From positions 682,001-746,000 of the forward strand of contig NZ_QYUO01000002.1 in assembly GCF_003591035.1 (NCBI RefSeq): a stretch of DNA of 64,000 nucleotides, in the 5' to 3' direction. Position numbers and translations under genes: made by a program. This stretch comes from Noviherbaspirillum saxi (lineage in GTDB: Bacteria; Pseudomonadota; Gammaproteobacteria; Burkholderiales; Burkholderiaceae_D). Shown here piece by piece: positions 15,027 through 24,212 of this stretch; positions within the stretch are counted from its first letter, which is position 1; each line of letters starts with the position of its first letter. The notes below the pieces were generated by a model that saw only the letters and a list, made by a program, of their open reading frames with translations, was not told the origin of the DNA and did not search any database.

Positions 15027-17162
15027 TCAGAACGCGTAGCGTGCCGTTAATTGCACGGAGCGCGGTGCGCCCGGCAGGTTCAGATTGGGCACGGTGCCAT
15101 GTCCGGACACGATGTACTTGCGGTCGAACAGGTTATTGACGTTCAACTGCAAATCCAGTCCAGCTACCCGATAGCCCACCATGGCGTCCACGGTGGTAAA
15201 GCCAGGCAGGGTGACGGTATTGCCGGGATTGGCGAAGCGGTCGGCGACATAGTTCACACCTGCGCCTGCACGGTATCCGTTGCCCAGGAACTTCGTGAGC
15301 CACAGGTTGGCGCTATGCTTCGGTGTAAGCGTCGCACGCTTGCCTTGCACCGGCACGCCTTTTGTCACGTTGTCACTGTTGTCTACGGCGGGCGACGACG
15401 TGACACGAGTGTCGAGATAGGAGTAGCCCGACCAGATCTGCCAGCCATGCGGCAACTCACCGGTGAACGTCAGTTCCAGCCCGTCGGTGCGTTGAACGCC
15501 GATCGGAATCAGCCGGTTGGTTGTCGGGTCGGTTGCCTTGATGTTGGTGCGCTCAAGCCGGAACAGCGATGCGGTCGCGGACGCTTGGCCGTCCAGAAAG
15601 TCAAATTTCGCACCAATTTCCTGATTCGTGGTTTCTTCCGGTGCGATTTGCGCGTTGTTCGCTGCCAGCGCAAAGTTTTCCGCCGAGGGCTGGAATGACT
15701 TGCTGTAGGACGCGTAATAAGACTGATCCGGCGCCGGCTGATACACCACGCCGACGCGCGGACTCCATGCGGTATCCGTGCGCGCCAGATTGGCTTGCCC
15801 GATCCTTCGCTCTCTGGTCTCTTGTTCAAATCGATCGTACCGTACACCCGCAAGCGCCTTCCATTGCTGCGACAGTGCGACGAGATCCTGCACGTAGATG
15901 CTGCTGGTCGTCATGATGCCCAGGTTGTCAGTGGACGGTGCAGCAGTCACAGTCAAAGGCAGCACCGGGAGTACCGGGTTGAACAGGGAAACAGTCCTGA
16001 TACCGGATTGCGAGCGGTTGACCTGATCCTTGTTCTGCTTGCCAAATTCCAAGCCATACAGGATCTGATGCGTCATCCCGGCCAGGCTGGTTTTTTGCGT
16101 CAGTTCGGTCTGGTTGAAATAACCATCCTCTTCACGCCGCAGGTTAGTGCGATTCAACGATGCAGTCAGCGCCGTTTCGTTCACTGCACCAACGAGGGTA
16201 TTGTTGCGGTCCAGCTTGTAGTCATAGTGACGGAACGCATTGCGTACCGACAGCTGATCGTTGAAGCGATGGTTGAGCGTAAAACCGAGTGCTGTCATGT
16301 CCGCTTGCGAGTAGTCCGCATCGCGCGCATTGGCCGCGCCGTAGTAGGTGCTTGCCGGGACATCGACAGGCCGCCCGCGGTATGCCGGAATGCCGAAGTC
16401 GGTGACGCGGCGGTCGGACAGGTATTCTGCCTGCAGCAGCAGGCTGGTGTCCGAACCGAGTTTGAACGACAGGGACGGTGAGAACGCTTCGCGATCCAGG
16501 AACTGCTGGCTCCGGTAGCTGTCGGCACGTTCTACCGCTCCGGTCACGCGGAATGCCACGCCGCTTTCGCTATAGTTGCGGGCCAAATCCAGCTCGGCGC
16601 GCCTCTGGTTCCAACTGCCGATCTGCGCCGTCACTTCGCTCTTGTCAATGCCCGGCTTCTTGGTAATCCGGTTGATCAGGCCGCCCGACGATCCGCGTCC
16701 ATATAGCACCGATGCCGGCCCCTTGAGCACTTCAACTTGCTCGATATTGGACAGGTCGCGGAAATACAATGCATCGTCGCGCAAGCCATCGATGAATTGA
16801 TCGGAGATGGCAGTGAAGCCACGGATCGTAACTTGGTCACGCTGGCCGTCGCCGTGCGACAGACCGACGCCCGGCACGGCTTTCAGCACACTTTCCAGGG
16901 AACGGGCGCCCTGGTCGCGTAGCAGTTGCTGTGGCACGACATTGACTGTTTGCGGAATATCGCGCAGCGGCGCTTCGATTTTGGTTGCGCTGGTGGCGGT
17001 CGGTGCATTGTAAGTTGGCAGCAGTTCGCGCGTGCTTGTCACCTTGACACCAGGCAGTACCACGTCGGATTGTATTGCCGTTTGTGCGAACGCAGTGCTG
17101 GATAATTGTTGAACAGCCAGCGCGACCAGCACTGCCAGTTGGGTCTTTTTGAATGCCATCAT
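15027..17162 (-). CDS. TonB-dependent siderophore receptor
   Basis: A 711-residue outer-membrane receptor of usual length. The signal peptide ends near FAQTA (residue 27). The plug domain is at about 60-180 (RDIPQTVNVVPQQLLRDQG, then VEVLKGPASVLYGRGSSGGL), followed by a 22-strand barrel with late-strand patterns such as NLFDRKYIVSG. It ends in aromatic ARYAF. It imports a ferric siderophore with TonB energy. It is divergent from the vibrioferrin-like synthesis operon and shares its Fur-regulated region, so it is the likely receptor for the product, as PvuA/PsuA are in Vibrio. Two adjacent ATGs (17162 and 17159) follow AGGGAG, and the second is better spaced. Confidence 0.9.
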   Translation of the reverse strand: MMAFKKTQLAVLVALAVQQLSSTAFAQTAIQSDVVLPGVKVTSTRELLPTYNAPTATSATKIEAPLRDIPQTVNVVPQQLLRDQGARSLESVLKAVPGVGLSHGDGQRDQVTIRGFTAISDQFIDGLRDDALYFRDLSNIEQVEVLKGPASVLYGRGSSGGLINRITKKPGIDKSEVTAQIGSWNQRRAELDLARNYSESGVAFRVTGAVERADSYRSQQFLDREAFSPSLSFKLGSDTSLLLQAEYLSDRRVTDFGIPAYRGRPVDVPASTYYGAANARDADYSQADMTALGFTLNHRFNDQLSVRNAFRHYDYKLDRNNTLVGAVNETALTASLNRTNLRREEDGYFNQTELTQKTSLAGMTHQILYGLEFGKQNKDQVNRSQSGIRTVSLFNPVLPVLPLTVTAAPSTDNLGIMTTSSIYVQDLVALSQQWKALAGVRYDRFEQETRERRIGQANLARTDTAWSPRVGVVYQPAPDQSYYASYSKSFQPSAENFALAANNAQIAPEETTNQEIGAKFDFLDGQASATASLFRLERTNIKATDPTTNRLIPIGVQRTDGLELTFTGELPHGWQIWSGYSYLDTRVTSSPAVDNSDNVTKGVPVQGKRATLTPKHSANLWLTKFLGNGYRAGAGVNYVADRFANPGNTVTLPGFTTVDAMVGYRVAGLDLQLNVNNLFDRKYIVSGHGTVPNLNLPGAPRSVQLTARYAF

Positions 17163-17421
17163 GCTCCCTAAATATATAAATTCGCTGGCTGGCTAATGCG
17201 TCAAAAAAGACCTTGGCTGGCTGTCGAGTACAAGTAAAAAATCGGTTAAGTCATTGCGATAAGTCGCGAAAAGAGTCGGCGTTTTTCCGGCTGATGCATC
17301 GCCTGTTCAACGACGGTTGCCCATTGTTCCGAAAATTGCTGGCAAGTGACGCGCAATACCGGCGCGAGATCGGGCGGGTCGGCGAGTGCTTTTAAATGGC
17401 GTTCGATGACGAACGCTAGCT

Positions 17422-17440
17422 ATAAATGAGAATCATTATT
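17422..17440. promoter_or_regulatory. Fur box facing the TonB receptor operon
   Basis: ATAAATGAGAATCATTATT agrees at 14 of 19 positions with the classic Fur consensus. It lies about 260 bases upstream of the receptor start, where it would repress the minus-strand iron operon when iron is plentiful. Confidence 0.75.
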
Positions 17441-17598
17441 ATTTAAATTATTGCTTATTTGAATAGTGGTGACAAGAGGTTTTTCACGCAGGCCTATGTA
17501 TCTCGAGCGTTTGCAGGAGTTTCGACGAAGTCCGCACGAAAATAGTGGCCGGGATATAACGTTGCCGATTCCGACACGGTGATGTCAGCTTTTATGGT

Positions 17599-17616
17599 TC
17601 GAAATCATTATTTCGA
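17599..17616. promoter_or_regulatory. Palindrome in the iron regulatory region
   Basis: TCGAAATCATTATTTCGA is a perfect 7-base inverted repeat around CATT. It lies between the two Fur boxes and may be a binding site for a second regulator. No candidate regulator gene is in the locus. Confidence 0.35.
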
Positions 17617-17670
17617 GTAATGGCAGTAAGCCGTATGCGAGGGCAGTGCCATTTACATAATAAAATAGTT

Positions 17671-17689
17671 GCGAATGATTCTCATTTAG
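17671..17689. promoter_or_regulatory. Fur box facing the siderophore synthesis operon
   Basis: GCGAATGATTCTCATTTAG agrees at 12 of 19 positions with the Fur consensus, with the inner AATGAT...TCATT halves intact. It is about 450 bases before the first synthesis gene, implying a long leader. Confidence 0.65.
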
Positions 17690-18134
17690 ATGTAGTATAC
17701 ATTTCATGGTGTTCGCGCATGAAATTTTGCGCGAAGCAGTACGCGGCCACTATTGGCCGCCCCCAGTATCAGCCAGCCACCAGTCCCGTTCTCCGGGAAG
17801 GGCAGCCCGCTTGTTTCATGTGGCTTCCACTCAGGAGAATGCGATGCAAATCCACACCCGCCGGACGGAATATGTTGCCGTCCAATCGGCTATCACCTCT
17901 TACGTCAGGTTCCATTCAGGTCGCGGTTCAGCCGAACATGCCGCATCGGCCTGCACCAGCCATCTGCCACGACCGTCATCAGTTTGCGGGATCCGGGCCG
18001 GCAAATAGCGCGCCGCGTGGACACGCATATGCCGTGTCCACCATTTCACAACCAGTTTCGATGAAGACCATGGCCCAGGCTTTGCCGGGGCATGCCGTCC
18101 CTTTGACTTTGCAAACCGATTTTTAAGGAAAATA

Positions 18135-19343
18135 ATGAAAGAACTGATCATTCTGGCCCACGCGCCTACCGATTCCGTCAACGATGGATTCATTCCGGCG
18201 GCGCGGCGCCTCGGTCTGCCGGTCGTGCTGCTGACCGACCATGCCGACGTGCACCGGCAGCATTTCAGCCAAGCCGGGCTGACCGCCTATCCGAGCGAAA
18301 TCATCGCGTGTGACGTATTCAATCCGCTGGCCGTGATCGGCGTGCTGACCTGCCGTCAGCAAACGCCGGCGGCGGTCTTCTCCAACAGCGATCACCTGCA
18401 AACCAGCACGGCCATCGTCGCCGACTATTTCGGCCTGCCGCGGAAGGACTGGCATGTCGCCTACCGCGCGAAGAACAAGGCTGAAATGCGGAGCAGGTTA
18501 CGGTCCCGCGGACTGGACGTGTTGTGGCATGCCGTCGTTTGCGACAGCACGGGATTGGCGCTGGTGGCGGACGAGGCGCCGTTTCCATGCATCGTCAAAC
18601 CGCGCGAGGGCGTCGCCAGCCAGCAGGTGACGCTCGCCCATGATCGAGCAGAACTGGAGGCGCAGTGTGCAGCGGTCTGGGCGGAACAGCCGGGATTGCC
18701 GCTGCTGCTGGAGGAATACATCGAAGGCCCGCTCTATACCCTGGAAACACTGGGTGACGGCAAGCAGCTCTGCGTGCTCGGCGGATTCCAGGTGAAGCTG
18801 TCGCCGCCGCCGTATTTCGTCGAACTGGAGGCGAAATGGGGAACCGGCCTGACGGCCGCGCAGGAAGCCCAGGTGGTCGACATGATTCGCAGTTTCGGCG
18901 TTGGCTTCGGCGCATGCCATACCGAATATGTGATGACCGAAACAGGACCGCGCCTGATCGAAATCAATTACCGCAATATTGGCGATTACCGCGAGTTCCT
19001 GCTGCAGGATACGCTCGCCATCCCGTTGTTTGAAATCGTGTTGCGGCTGTATCTGGGCGAGCCTTTGCCGCAACTCGAACTTGCCCGGAATGCTGCATTG
19101 ATCCGCTATTTCGCCGCCCGGTCGGCTGGCCGTCTTGCCGATGCGCCGGAAGCATTCGTCAATCGTGCGGACCAGCTTCTGCTCTCCTATAAGCCGCTGC
19201 GCTCGGTCGGCGAAGCCATCAGCCTGACGAACTCGAACAAGGATTACCTCGGCGTATTGCGCGGCACCGGGCCCGACGCACAGCGTCTCGACGTGGAAAT
19301 GGACCGGATCAGTGGTTCCCTGGCATGGGGGATCGCCGCATGA
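18135..19343 (+). CDS. pvsA: ATP-grasp ligase of a vibrioferrin-type siderophore operon (PvsA-like)
   Basis: This 402-residue cytoplasmic protein has an N-terminal Rossmann-like part (MKELIILAHAPTDSVNDGF) and then the ATP-grasp fold: FPCIVKPREGVASQQV near 155 (ATP-binding Lys), LLLEEYIEGPLYTLET near 190-205, and the Mg-binding GPRLIEINYRNIGDYR near 272-287. Ligases of this fold join a carboxylate to an amine through an acyl phosphate. In vibrioferrin synthesis PvsA is the non-NIS ligase, thought to act on the alanine/2-oxoglutarate half. AAGGAAA lies before the ATG. The gene overlaps the next by ATGA. The PvsA call rests mainly on operon order. Confidence 0.8.
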   Translation: MKELIILAHAPTDSVNDGFIPAARRLGLPVVLLTDHADVHRQHFSQAGLTAYPSEIIACDVFNPLAVIGVLTCRQQTPAAVFSNSDHLQTSTAIVADYFGLPRKDWHVAYRAKNKAEMRSRLRSRGLDVLWHAVVCDSTGLALVADEAPFPCIVKPREGVASQQVTLAHDRAELEAQCAAVWAEQPGLPLLLEEYIEGPLYTLETLGDGKQLCVLGGFQVKLSPPPYFVELEAKWGTGLTAAQEAQVVDMIRSFGVGFGACHTEYVMTETGPRLIEINYRNIGDYREFLLQDTLAIPLFEIVLRLYLGEPLPQLELARNAALIRYFAARSAGRLADAPEAFVNRADQLLLSYKPLRSVGEAISLTNSNKDYLGVLRGTGPDAQRLDVEMDRISGSLAWGIAA

Positions 19344-21181
19344 ACGCGATTACGATCGGAACCGCACTGGACCCGGCGGTCGAAGTGTCCCGCGCGAAGC
19401 ACGTGCAATATATCTATCAACGCGTGCTGGATGCGTTGTTGCGCGAAGACGTACGAGCTTGTGTGAGTGGCGCGACCCTCGTTTCGCCGGCTGCATTGCC
19501 GGCCGAATTCGGCAAGTATGAAACTGCAGCCTGTGCCTGGCTCAAGGTGTCGCATTTCGGGGACGGCGTGCTATGGATTCCAGTCAACAGGGCTTCGTTC
19601 ATGCAAGACTGGCACAGCACCGACTTGCCGCTGTTGTGGCAGGAGGGCGGGCAGGCGAGGGAGCTGTATGCGGTAGAGGATGTCATCGCTTGCTTCTCGC
19701 ACGGCCTGGCACCCGGCGCAGCGTCTTTGTTCAACGCGTTCGCCGACGAGTGCAAGCTCGCACTGTCTCATCGCGAGAAGAGCGAAGCCGAACGCGAACG
19801 CTGGTTTTCTGAACTGACAACGGCGGGCACGGATGTCATACCATCGGACGGGCATGCCCGCCTTTTGCATTACGACAGGCTAGGCGCATTTCTCGACCAT
19901 CCGCTGTATCCGACCGCGCGCGCAAAACTCGGGTTCGACGAGGAGGCGCTTGCGGCATACGGCCCTGAATTCCAGCGCAGCTTTCTGCTGCACTGGCTGG
20001 CCGTCCCGCGTGCGTTCTACCACCCGAGTATCGACGGCGAACAGGGCTGGCCGGCGTTATGGCCACGTTTCGAAGACGTTGGCCTGGACGCTGCGATGGT
20101 GGACACGCATGCGCTGGTTCCGGTACACCCTTTTGTATGGGAGCACCAGCTCGACGCCTTCCTGCGCGAGAGCGGATTGCATGAGGAGGTAATCCGTGCG
20201 CCACAGCCTTATCTCACAGTAGCGCCGACCCTGTCGGTACGTACCGTAGTATTGCTGGATGCGCCGGAGTGGCACCTGAAACTGCCGCTGACGATACGCA
20301 CGCTCGGTGCGAAGAACATCCGTACCATCAAACCAAGTACGATCCGTGACGGCCACCGCATCCAGACGGCGCTGGGCGCGATTGCGGCGCGCGAGCCGTC
20401 AATAGCTGGACGCTTGCTGCTGACGGATGAGGAATGCGGCGCGCATGTCGACAACCGCATGTTCCTTGGCTATATCCTGCGGCATTATCCGGCCGAAGTG
20501 CTGCGCGACAGCACCTTGATCCCGGTCGCGTCGCTGATGGCACCGACGCCATCCGGAGAATTGGTGGCGGAAGAAGTGGCCGCGCAGTTCTATGCCGGCG
20601 ATGTCGCCGCGTTCTTCAACGATTATCTGGACCTGACGCTGCGCCTGCACTTGCTGCTCTGGCTGCGTTACGGTATTGCGCTGGAATCCAACCAGCAGAA
20701 CTCGGTTATCGTCGTCAGCCGCAGCGAGCCGCGGCTGCGCTTGCTGCTCAAGGATAACGATGCGGCGCGCATCCATCTCGATGACTTCAGGCGGCGTTGG
20801 CCCGATCTGGCGTTGCATCTTGCCGGATTGCAGGATCAGCGCATTGCCGTTGCAGAACAACTGCCGCTGGCGCAGATGTTTACGACGATTACGCTGCAGT
20901 TGAATATCGCAGTCCTGGTCGAGCGCCTCGCGCCCATCCTCGGCCGGCCAACCGCGGCGCTGTATGCCAATGTCCGGCAGCGGATCGAAGCGGTACTGAC
21001 AGAATTGGCCGCCGAGGGCGAGGAGATTGCGCTGGCGCGCCGCGTGCTGCTCGAAGATGACCGGCTATATATCAAATACCTGCTGATCGCCGCCACCCTG
21101 GCGGAAAAGACCGAAACCGGTGCCGCCGACGTCAACAAGTTTTACGGGCGCAGCGCGCCCAACTTCCTGAGGCCGACATGA
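19340..21181 (+). CDS. pvsB: NIS siderophore synthetase, IucA/IucC family (PvsB-like)
   Basis: ATGA overlap with the ATP-grasp gene sets the start at 19340 (613 residues, the usual NIS length). Family motifs are seen in order: VPVHPFVWEHQLD near 260, SVRTVVLLDAPEWHLKLPL near 297-315 (the substrate-binding 'K' region), and GIALESNQQNSVIV near 445, matching the E-x-x-QN ATP/Mg site. A ferric-reductase-like FhuF C-terminal segment completes the fold. These enzymes adenylate a carboxyl group of citrate or of a citryl intermediate and condense it with an amine or alcohol. With PvsD, it would assemble the citrate centre of the siderophore. The exact order of the two synthetases is not decidable here. 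Confidence 0.87.
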   Translation: MNAITIGTALDPAVEVSRAKHVQYIYQRVLDALLREDVRACVSGATLVSPAALPAEFGKYETAACAWLKVSHFGDGVLWIPVNRASFMQDWHSTDLPLLWQEGGQARELYAVEDVIACFSHGLAPGAASLFNAFADECKLALSHREKSEAERERWFSELTTAGTDVIPSDGHARLLHYDRLGAFLDHPLYPTARAKLGFDEEALAAYGPEFQRSFLLHWLAVPRAFYHPSIDGEQGWPALWPRFEDVGLDAAMVDTHALVPVHPFVWEHQLDAFLRESGLHEEVIRAPQPYLTVAPTLSVRTVVLLDAPEWHLKLPLTIRTLGAKNIRTIKPSTIRDGHRIQTALGAIAAREPSIAGRLLLTDEECGAHVDNRMFLGYILRHYPAEVLRDSTLIPVASLMAPTPSGELVAEEVAAQFYAGDVAAFFNDYLDLTLRLHLLLWLRYGIALESNQQNSVIVVSRSEPRLRLLLKDNDAARIHLDDFRRRWPDLALHLAGLQDQRIAVAEQLPLAQMFTTITLQLNIAVLVERLAPILGRPTAALYANVRQRIEAVLTELAAEGEEIALARRVLLEDDRLYIKYLLIAATLAEKTETGAADVNKFYGRSAPNFLRPT

Positions 21182-22356
21182 AGACGGGGTCACGTCGTTT
21201 CATCGTCGGCACCATCATGGCCGGGCACTTCATCGCGGCATTCGCCGCATTGGGCATGCCGCCGTTTTTCGCATTGATCCTCGAAAAATCCCTGCACAGC
21301 GACGCTGTATACCTGGCGGGATGGCTCTACGTGGTGCCGACCTTCTGTACCGCAATCAGCAGTCCGTGGTGGGGAAAACTGGCGGACAGGTTCGGCAAGA
21401 AACCGCTCCTGTTGCGCGCGCAGCTGGGGCTGGCAGGAAGTTTCCTGCTGGCCGGCTTTGCACCCAATACCTGGGTGTTTTTCATTGCGCTCCTGCTGCA
21501 AGGACTGCTCGGTGGTACGTTTTCCGCATCCAACGCCTACCTGGCCACCGTGGTCAATGGCGCGGCACTGACTCGCAGCCTGACATTGATGCAATGGTCG
21601 GCCCGCGCCGCACTGGTGATCGCGCCGACCGGCCTGGGCGTGTTGATGATGACGGTTGAGTCGCCGCTGGTCTTGTACCGCTATCTGGCGCTGTTGCCCT
21701 TGTGTGCCGCCGTGCTCATTTGGCGGCTGCCAGCGCAGCAGGCGCAGGATGCAGGCAAAACATCGCCATCGGTATCCGGCAAGATCATCGAGGCGACGCC
21801 GGGACAGATCTACGCGCTGCAGTTCGCGTTCGTCTGCTCCACGGTAATGACGTTTCCCTACTTTGTGCCGTTCATCCAGTCGGGGGACGCTGCGGTGTCG
21901 CCGGTGCTTGCCGGCTGGCTGTTCGGACTGCCACATCTGATGTATTTGCTCTGCGCGGTTCCGTTCAGCCGCTATCTGGGGCAGGGCGGCCTGGTCCTGA
22001 CGCTGGCGCTGTCATATCTGGTGCTCGCCGCCTCGCTGCTGGGACAGGCACTGGCGCCGGCGCTGTTCGCGATAACAGCTTGGCGCATCGTGATGGGACT
22101 GGCAATGACTGCCGGCTTCATCGGCCTGCATGCCTTGATCGCCGCCGTCGTCCATGGCGGCAATGCCGGCGCCACGTTCGGCTGGTTCGAAAGCAGTTCC
22201 AAGTGGGGTGCGGTCGGCGCCGGCCTGATTGCCGGTATCGCAGTACAGGCTTTCGATGTACGTGCACCGTTTTTCATCAGTGCGTTGGTCATGTTCGTCG
22301 CCGGGGGTTATCTCGCCGGCTTGACGTTTTATCGCCTGCGTCTCAGCAATTCTTAG
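21178..22356 (+). CDS. pvsC: MFS siderophore exporter (PvsC-like)
   Basis: A 392-residue protein with about 12 membrane helices and the MFS motif A WWGKLADRFGKKPLLL at residues 57-72. It lies between two NIS synthetase genes exactly as PvsC does in the vibrioferrin operon and SbnD in the staphyloferrin B operon, and it overlaps the previous gene by ATGA. It should move the finished apo-siderophore from the cytoplasm to the periplasm. Its last residues (TFYRLRLSNS) are followed 14 bases later by the next gene behind AGGAGAAA. Confidence 0.86.
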   Translation: MKTGSRRFIVGTIMAGHFIAAFAALGMPPFFALILEKSLHSDAVYLAGWLYVVPTFCTAISSPWWGKLADRFGKKPLLLRAQLGLAGSFLLAGFAPNTWVFFIALLLQGLLGGTFSASNAYLATVVNGAALTRSLTLMQWSARAALVIAPTGLGVLMMTVESPLVLYRYLALLPLCAAVLIWRLPAQQAQDAGKTSPSVSGKIIEATPGQIYALQFAFVCSTVMTFPYFVPFIQSGDAAVSPVLAGWLFGLPHLMYLLCAVPFSRYLGQGGLVLTLALSYLVLAASLLGQALAPALFAITAWRIVMGLAMTAGFIGLHALIAAVVHGGNAGATFGWFESSSKWGAVGAGLIAGIAVQAFDVRAPFFISALVMFVAGGYLAGLTFYRLRLSNS

Positions 22357-22370
22357 TGATAGGAGAAATC

Positions 22371-24212
22371 ATGCAAGCAAATAATCTGGCATACGCCATC
22401 GATCCCGCGCTGATGGCGCGACAGGAAGCTGGCCGGCGTTCAATGGAAACGCTATTGAACTGTTATTGCCGCGAGGTGGCGCAGCCGCAGGGACAATTGC
22501 AGATCGGACCGCTTTTTGGCCAGAACGACTGGCCGCAGTCAGTGCATATGGCATTGCGCCAGAGTGGCGGCAGTATCATGCATATCCGCTTGCCGTTGAT
22601 CGGCACGCGGCTGCTGACAGTGGTGGAAGAGCCTTCCGCCACGGGCAATTACCGTTACCGATCGCCGTTCTACTGCAAGGCGCCGGCCAAACCATGGAAC
22701 TTGCTCGACTGGGAAGGTTTGGCCGGATGGCTGTTACGCGAATTGTCCTTGCAAACCGACACGCCGCCGAACGACGAGCTGATGCAGCAAATCCGCGATA
22801 GCGTGACCGTTACTGCTGCGGTGCTGCAGTCGGCGCGCCCGGGGCCTTTCGCGGCAGAGCCGTTGCAGGCATTCATCGAATCCGAGCAGTCGCTGGTATT
22901 CGGCCATCCATTCCACCCCGCGCCGAAAAGCCGCCAGGGCGTTTCCTATGACGACATGCTGCGGTATTCACCGGAAATGAGCGCAAAATTTCCCCTGCAT
23001 TATTTCGCGGTGCGCCGCGAGTACCTGCTGCAGCAATCGGTACTCACGACATCCTGTGACCAGATCATTGCAGAGCAGGCACCTGCCGGCCTTGTCGCCG
23101 ACCATGACTATGCGCTGATTCCGGTCCATCCCTGGCAGGCGCGCTACCTGCAGGAGCACACGAGCGTGGCGCAAGCGATTCGTACGGGCCGTATTCGCGA
23201 TCTCGGCCCGCAAGGGGAAGCGTATTTTCCGACCTCATCGATCCGTACGCTGTTCCACCCGGACAATCCGTATTTCTATAAAGGCTCGCTGAACATCCGT
23301 ATCACCAACTGCGTGCGCAAGAACGCGGTGTACGAGTTGGAAGGCGCGTTGCAGGTCACGCGAATCATGCGCGAACTGATGCCCGCGTTGCAGCAGCAAT
23401 TCCCCGGCGCCCGCGTGCTGGAAGAGCCAGCTTTCATTTCGGTGGATCTAAAGCTGAACAATGCGCAACTCGACAAGGAGGTGACCGAAGGCTTCGGCAT
23501 GATCCTGCGGCGCAGTTTCAAGGAGACGCTGCAGCCCGATGTCACGCCCTTGCTGGCCGGTGCGTTATTCGGCAACCATCTCCATGGCGAACGGCGCGTG
23601 CGTGAATTGCTGGCGCACATGGAACAGCGCTGGTCCTTGTCGACGGCGGAGGCAGCCGAACAATGGTTTTCGCGCTATGTCGCGGAAGTCATGTACCCGG
23701 TGCTGTACTGCTATTTCGAGCATGGTGTGATTTTCGAACCGCATTTGCAGAATGTGGTCATCGGCGTGGCCGAAGGTGAACCGCAACAGGTATTCCTGCG
23801 CGACTTCGAAGGCGTCAAGCTGGTCAGCGAACGTTATGGCGAACGGCAGTTGCAGCACGTCAGCCCGCGCGCCCGCGAAGCGCTCTGGTACAGCAACGAC
23901 CTGGGATGGAAGCGCATTGCCTATTGCCTGTTCGTGAACAATTTCTGCGAAGCGATCAGCCAGATCGGCGCGGGCAATCCTCGCCTGCAACAACGCTTGT
24001 GGTCGATGGTGCGGCATCATTTGCATGTTTATCAAAGCCAGTATGGCGATGGGCACTCGGCGCAACGCATCAAGGCCTTGCTGGATGGCGAACCGTTTCC
24101 GGGCAAGACGAATTTGCTGAACCGCTTTTTAAAACGCGCCGACCGTGCCACCACCTATCTCCCGGTGACCAACCCGCTCGGCATGCTTGCGGAGGATAAG
24201 GCGTGGAACTGA
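22371..24212 (+). CDS. pvsD: NIS siderophore synthetase, IucA/IucC family (PvsD-like)
   Basis: The start at 22371 follows AGGAGAAATC and gives 613 residues. The frame is open far upstream to 21702, but that part lies in the exporter gene and reads as a shadow. NIS motifs: YALIPVHPWQARYLQEH near 245-261, PTSSIRTLFHP near 285-295, YKGSLNIRITNCVRKN near 302-317, and GVIFEPHLQNVVIG near 450-463 (ATP/Mg site). The EPHLQN form is that of type A enzymes that start with free citrate. In Vibrio, PvsD makes the first citryl ester or amide. The gene overlaps pvsE by 10 bases. Confidence 0.87.
   Translation: MQANNLAYAIDPALMARQEAGRRSMETLLNCYCREVAQPQGQLQIGPLFGQNDWPQSVHMALRQSGGSIMHIRLPLIGTRLLTVVEEPSATGNYRYRSPFYCKAPAKPWNLLDWEGLAGWLLRELSLQTDTPPNDELMQQIRDSVTVTAAVLQSARPGPFAAEPLQAFIESEQSLVFGHPFHPAPKSRQGVSYDDMLRYSPEMSAKFPLHYFAVRREYLLQQSVLTTSCDQIIAEQAPAGLVADHDYALIPVHPWQARYLQEHTSVAQAIRTGRIRDLGPQGEAYFPTSSIRTLFHPDNPYFYKGSLNIRITNCVRKNAVYELEGALQVTRIMRELMPALQQQFPGARVLEEPAFISVDLKLNNAQLDKEVTEGFGMILRRSFKETLQPDVTPLLAGALFGNHLHGERRVRELLAHMEQRWSLSTAEAAEQWFSRYVAEVMYPVLYCYFEHGVIFEPHLQNVVIGVAEGEPQQVFLRDFEGVKLVSERYGERQLQHVSPRAREALWYSNDLGWKRIAYCLFVNNFCEAISQIGAGNPRLQQRLWSMVRHHLHVYQSQYGDGHSAQRIKALLDGEPFPGKTNLLNRFLKRADRATTYLPVTNPLGMLAEDKAWN

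Larger units (their letters stand above)
17163..18134. other. Divergent regulatory region of the iron locus
   Basis: These 972 bases separate the receptor and biosynthesis operons. They contain two Fur-box-like sites (17422-17440 and 17671-17689) and a TCGAAAT/ATTTCGA palindrome (17599-17616), listed separately. On the minus strand, 17410-17246 is a 55-codon frame without a start codon. On the plus strand, a 54-codon frame begins at 17844 behind AGGAGAAT and ends at 18008. Another frame runs to a stop at 18126, nine bases before the synthesis operon. None is called as a gene. Confidence 0.6.

Noticed and set aside
21702..22370. Extended start for the second NIS synthetase (836 residues)
   Set aside because: The extra 223 residues are the exporter gene read in another frame. 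AGGAGAAA and the normal NIS N-terminus place the start at 22371.
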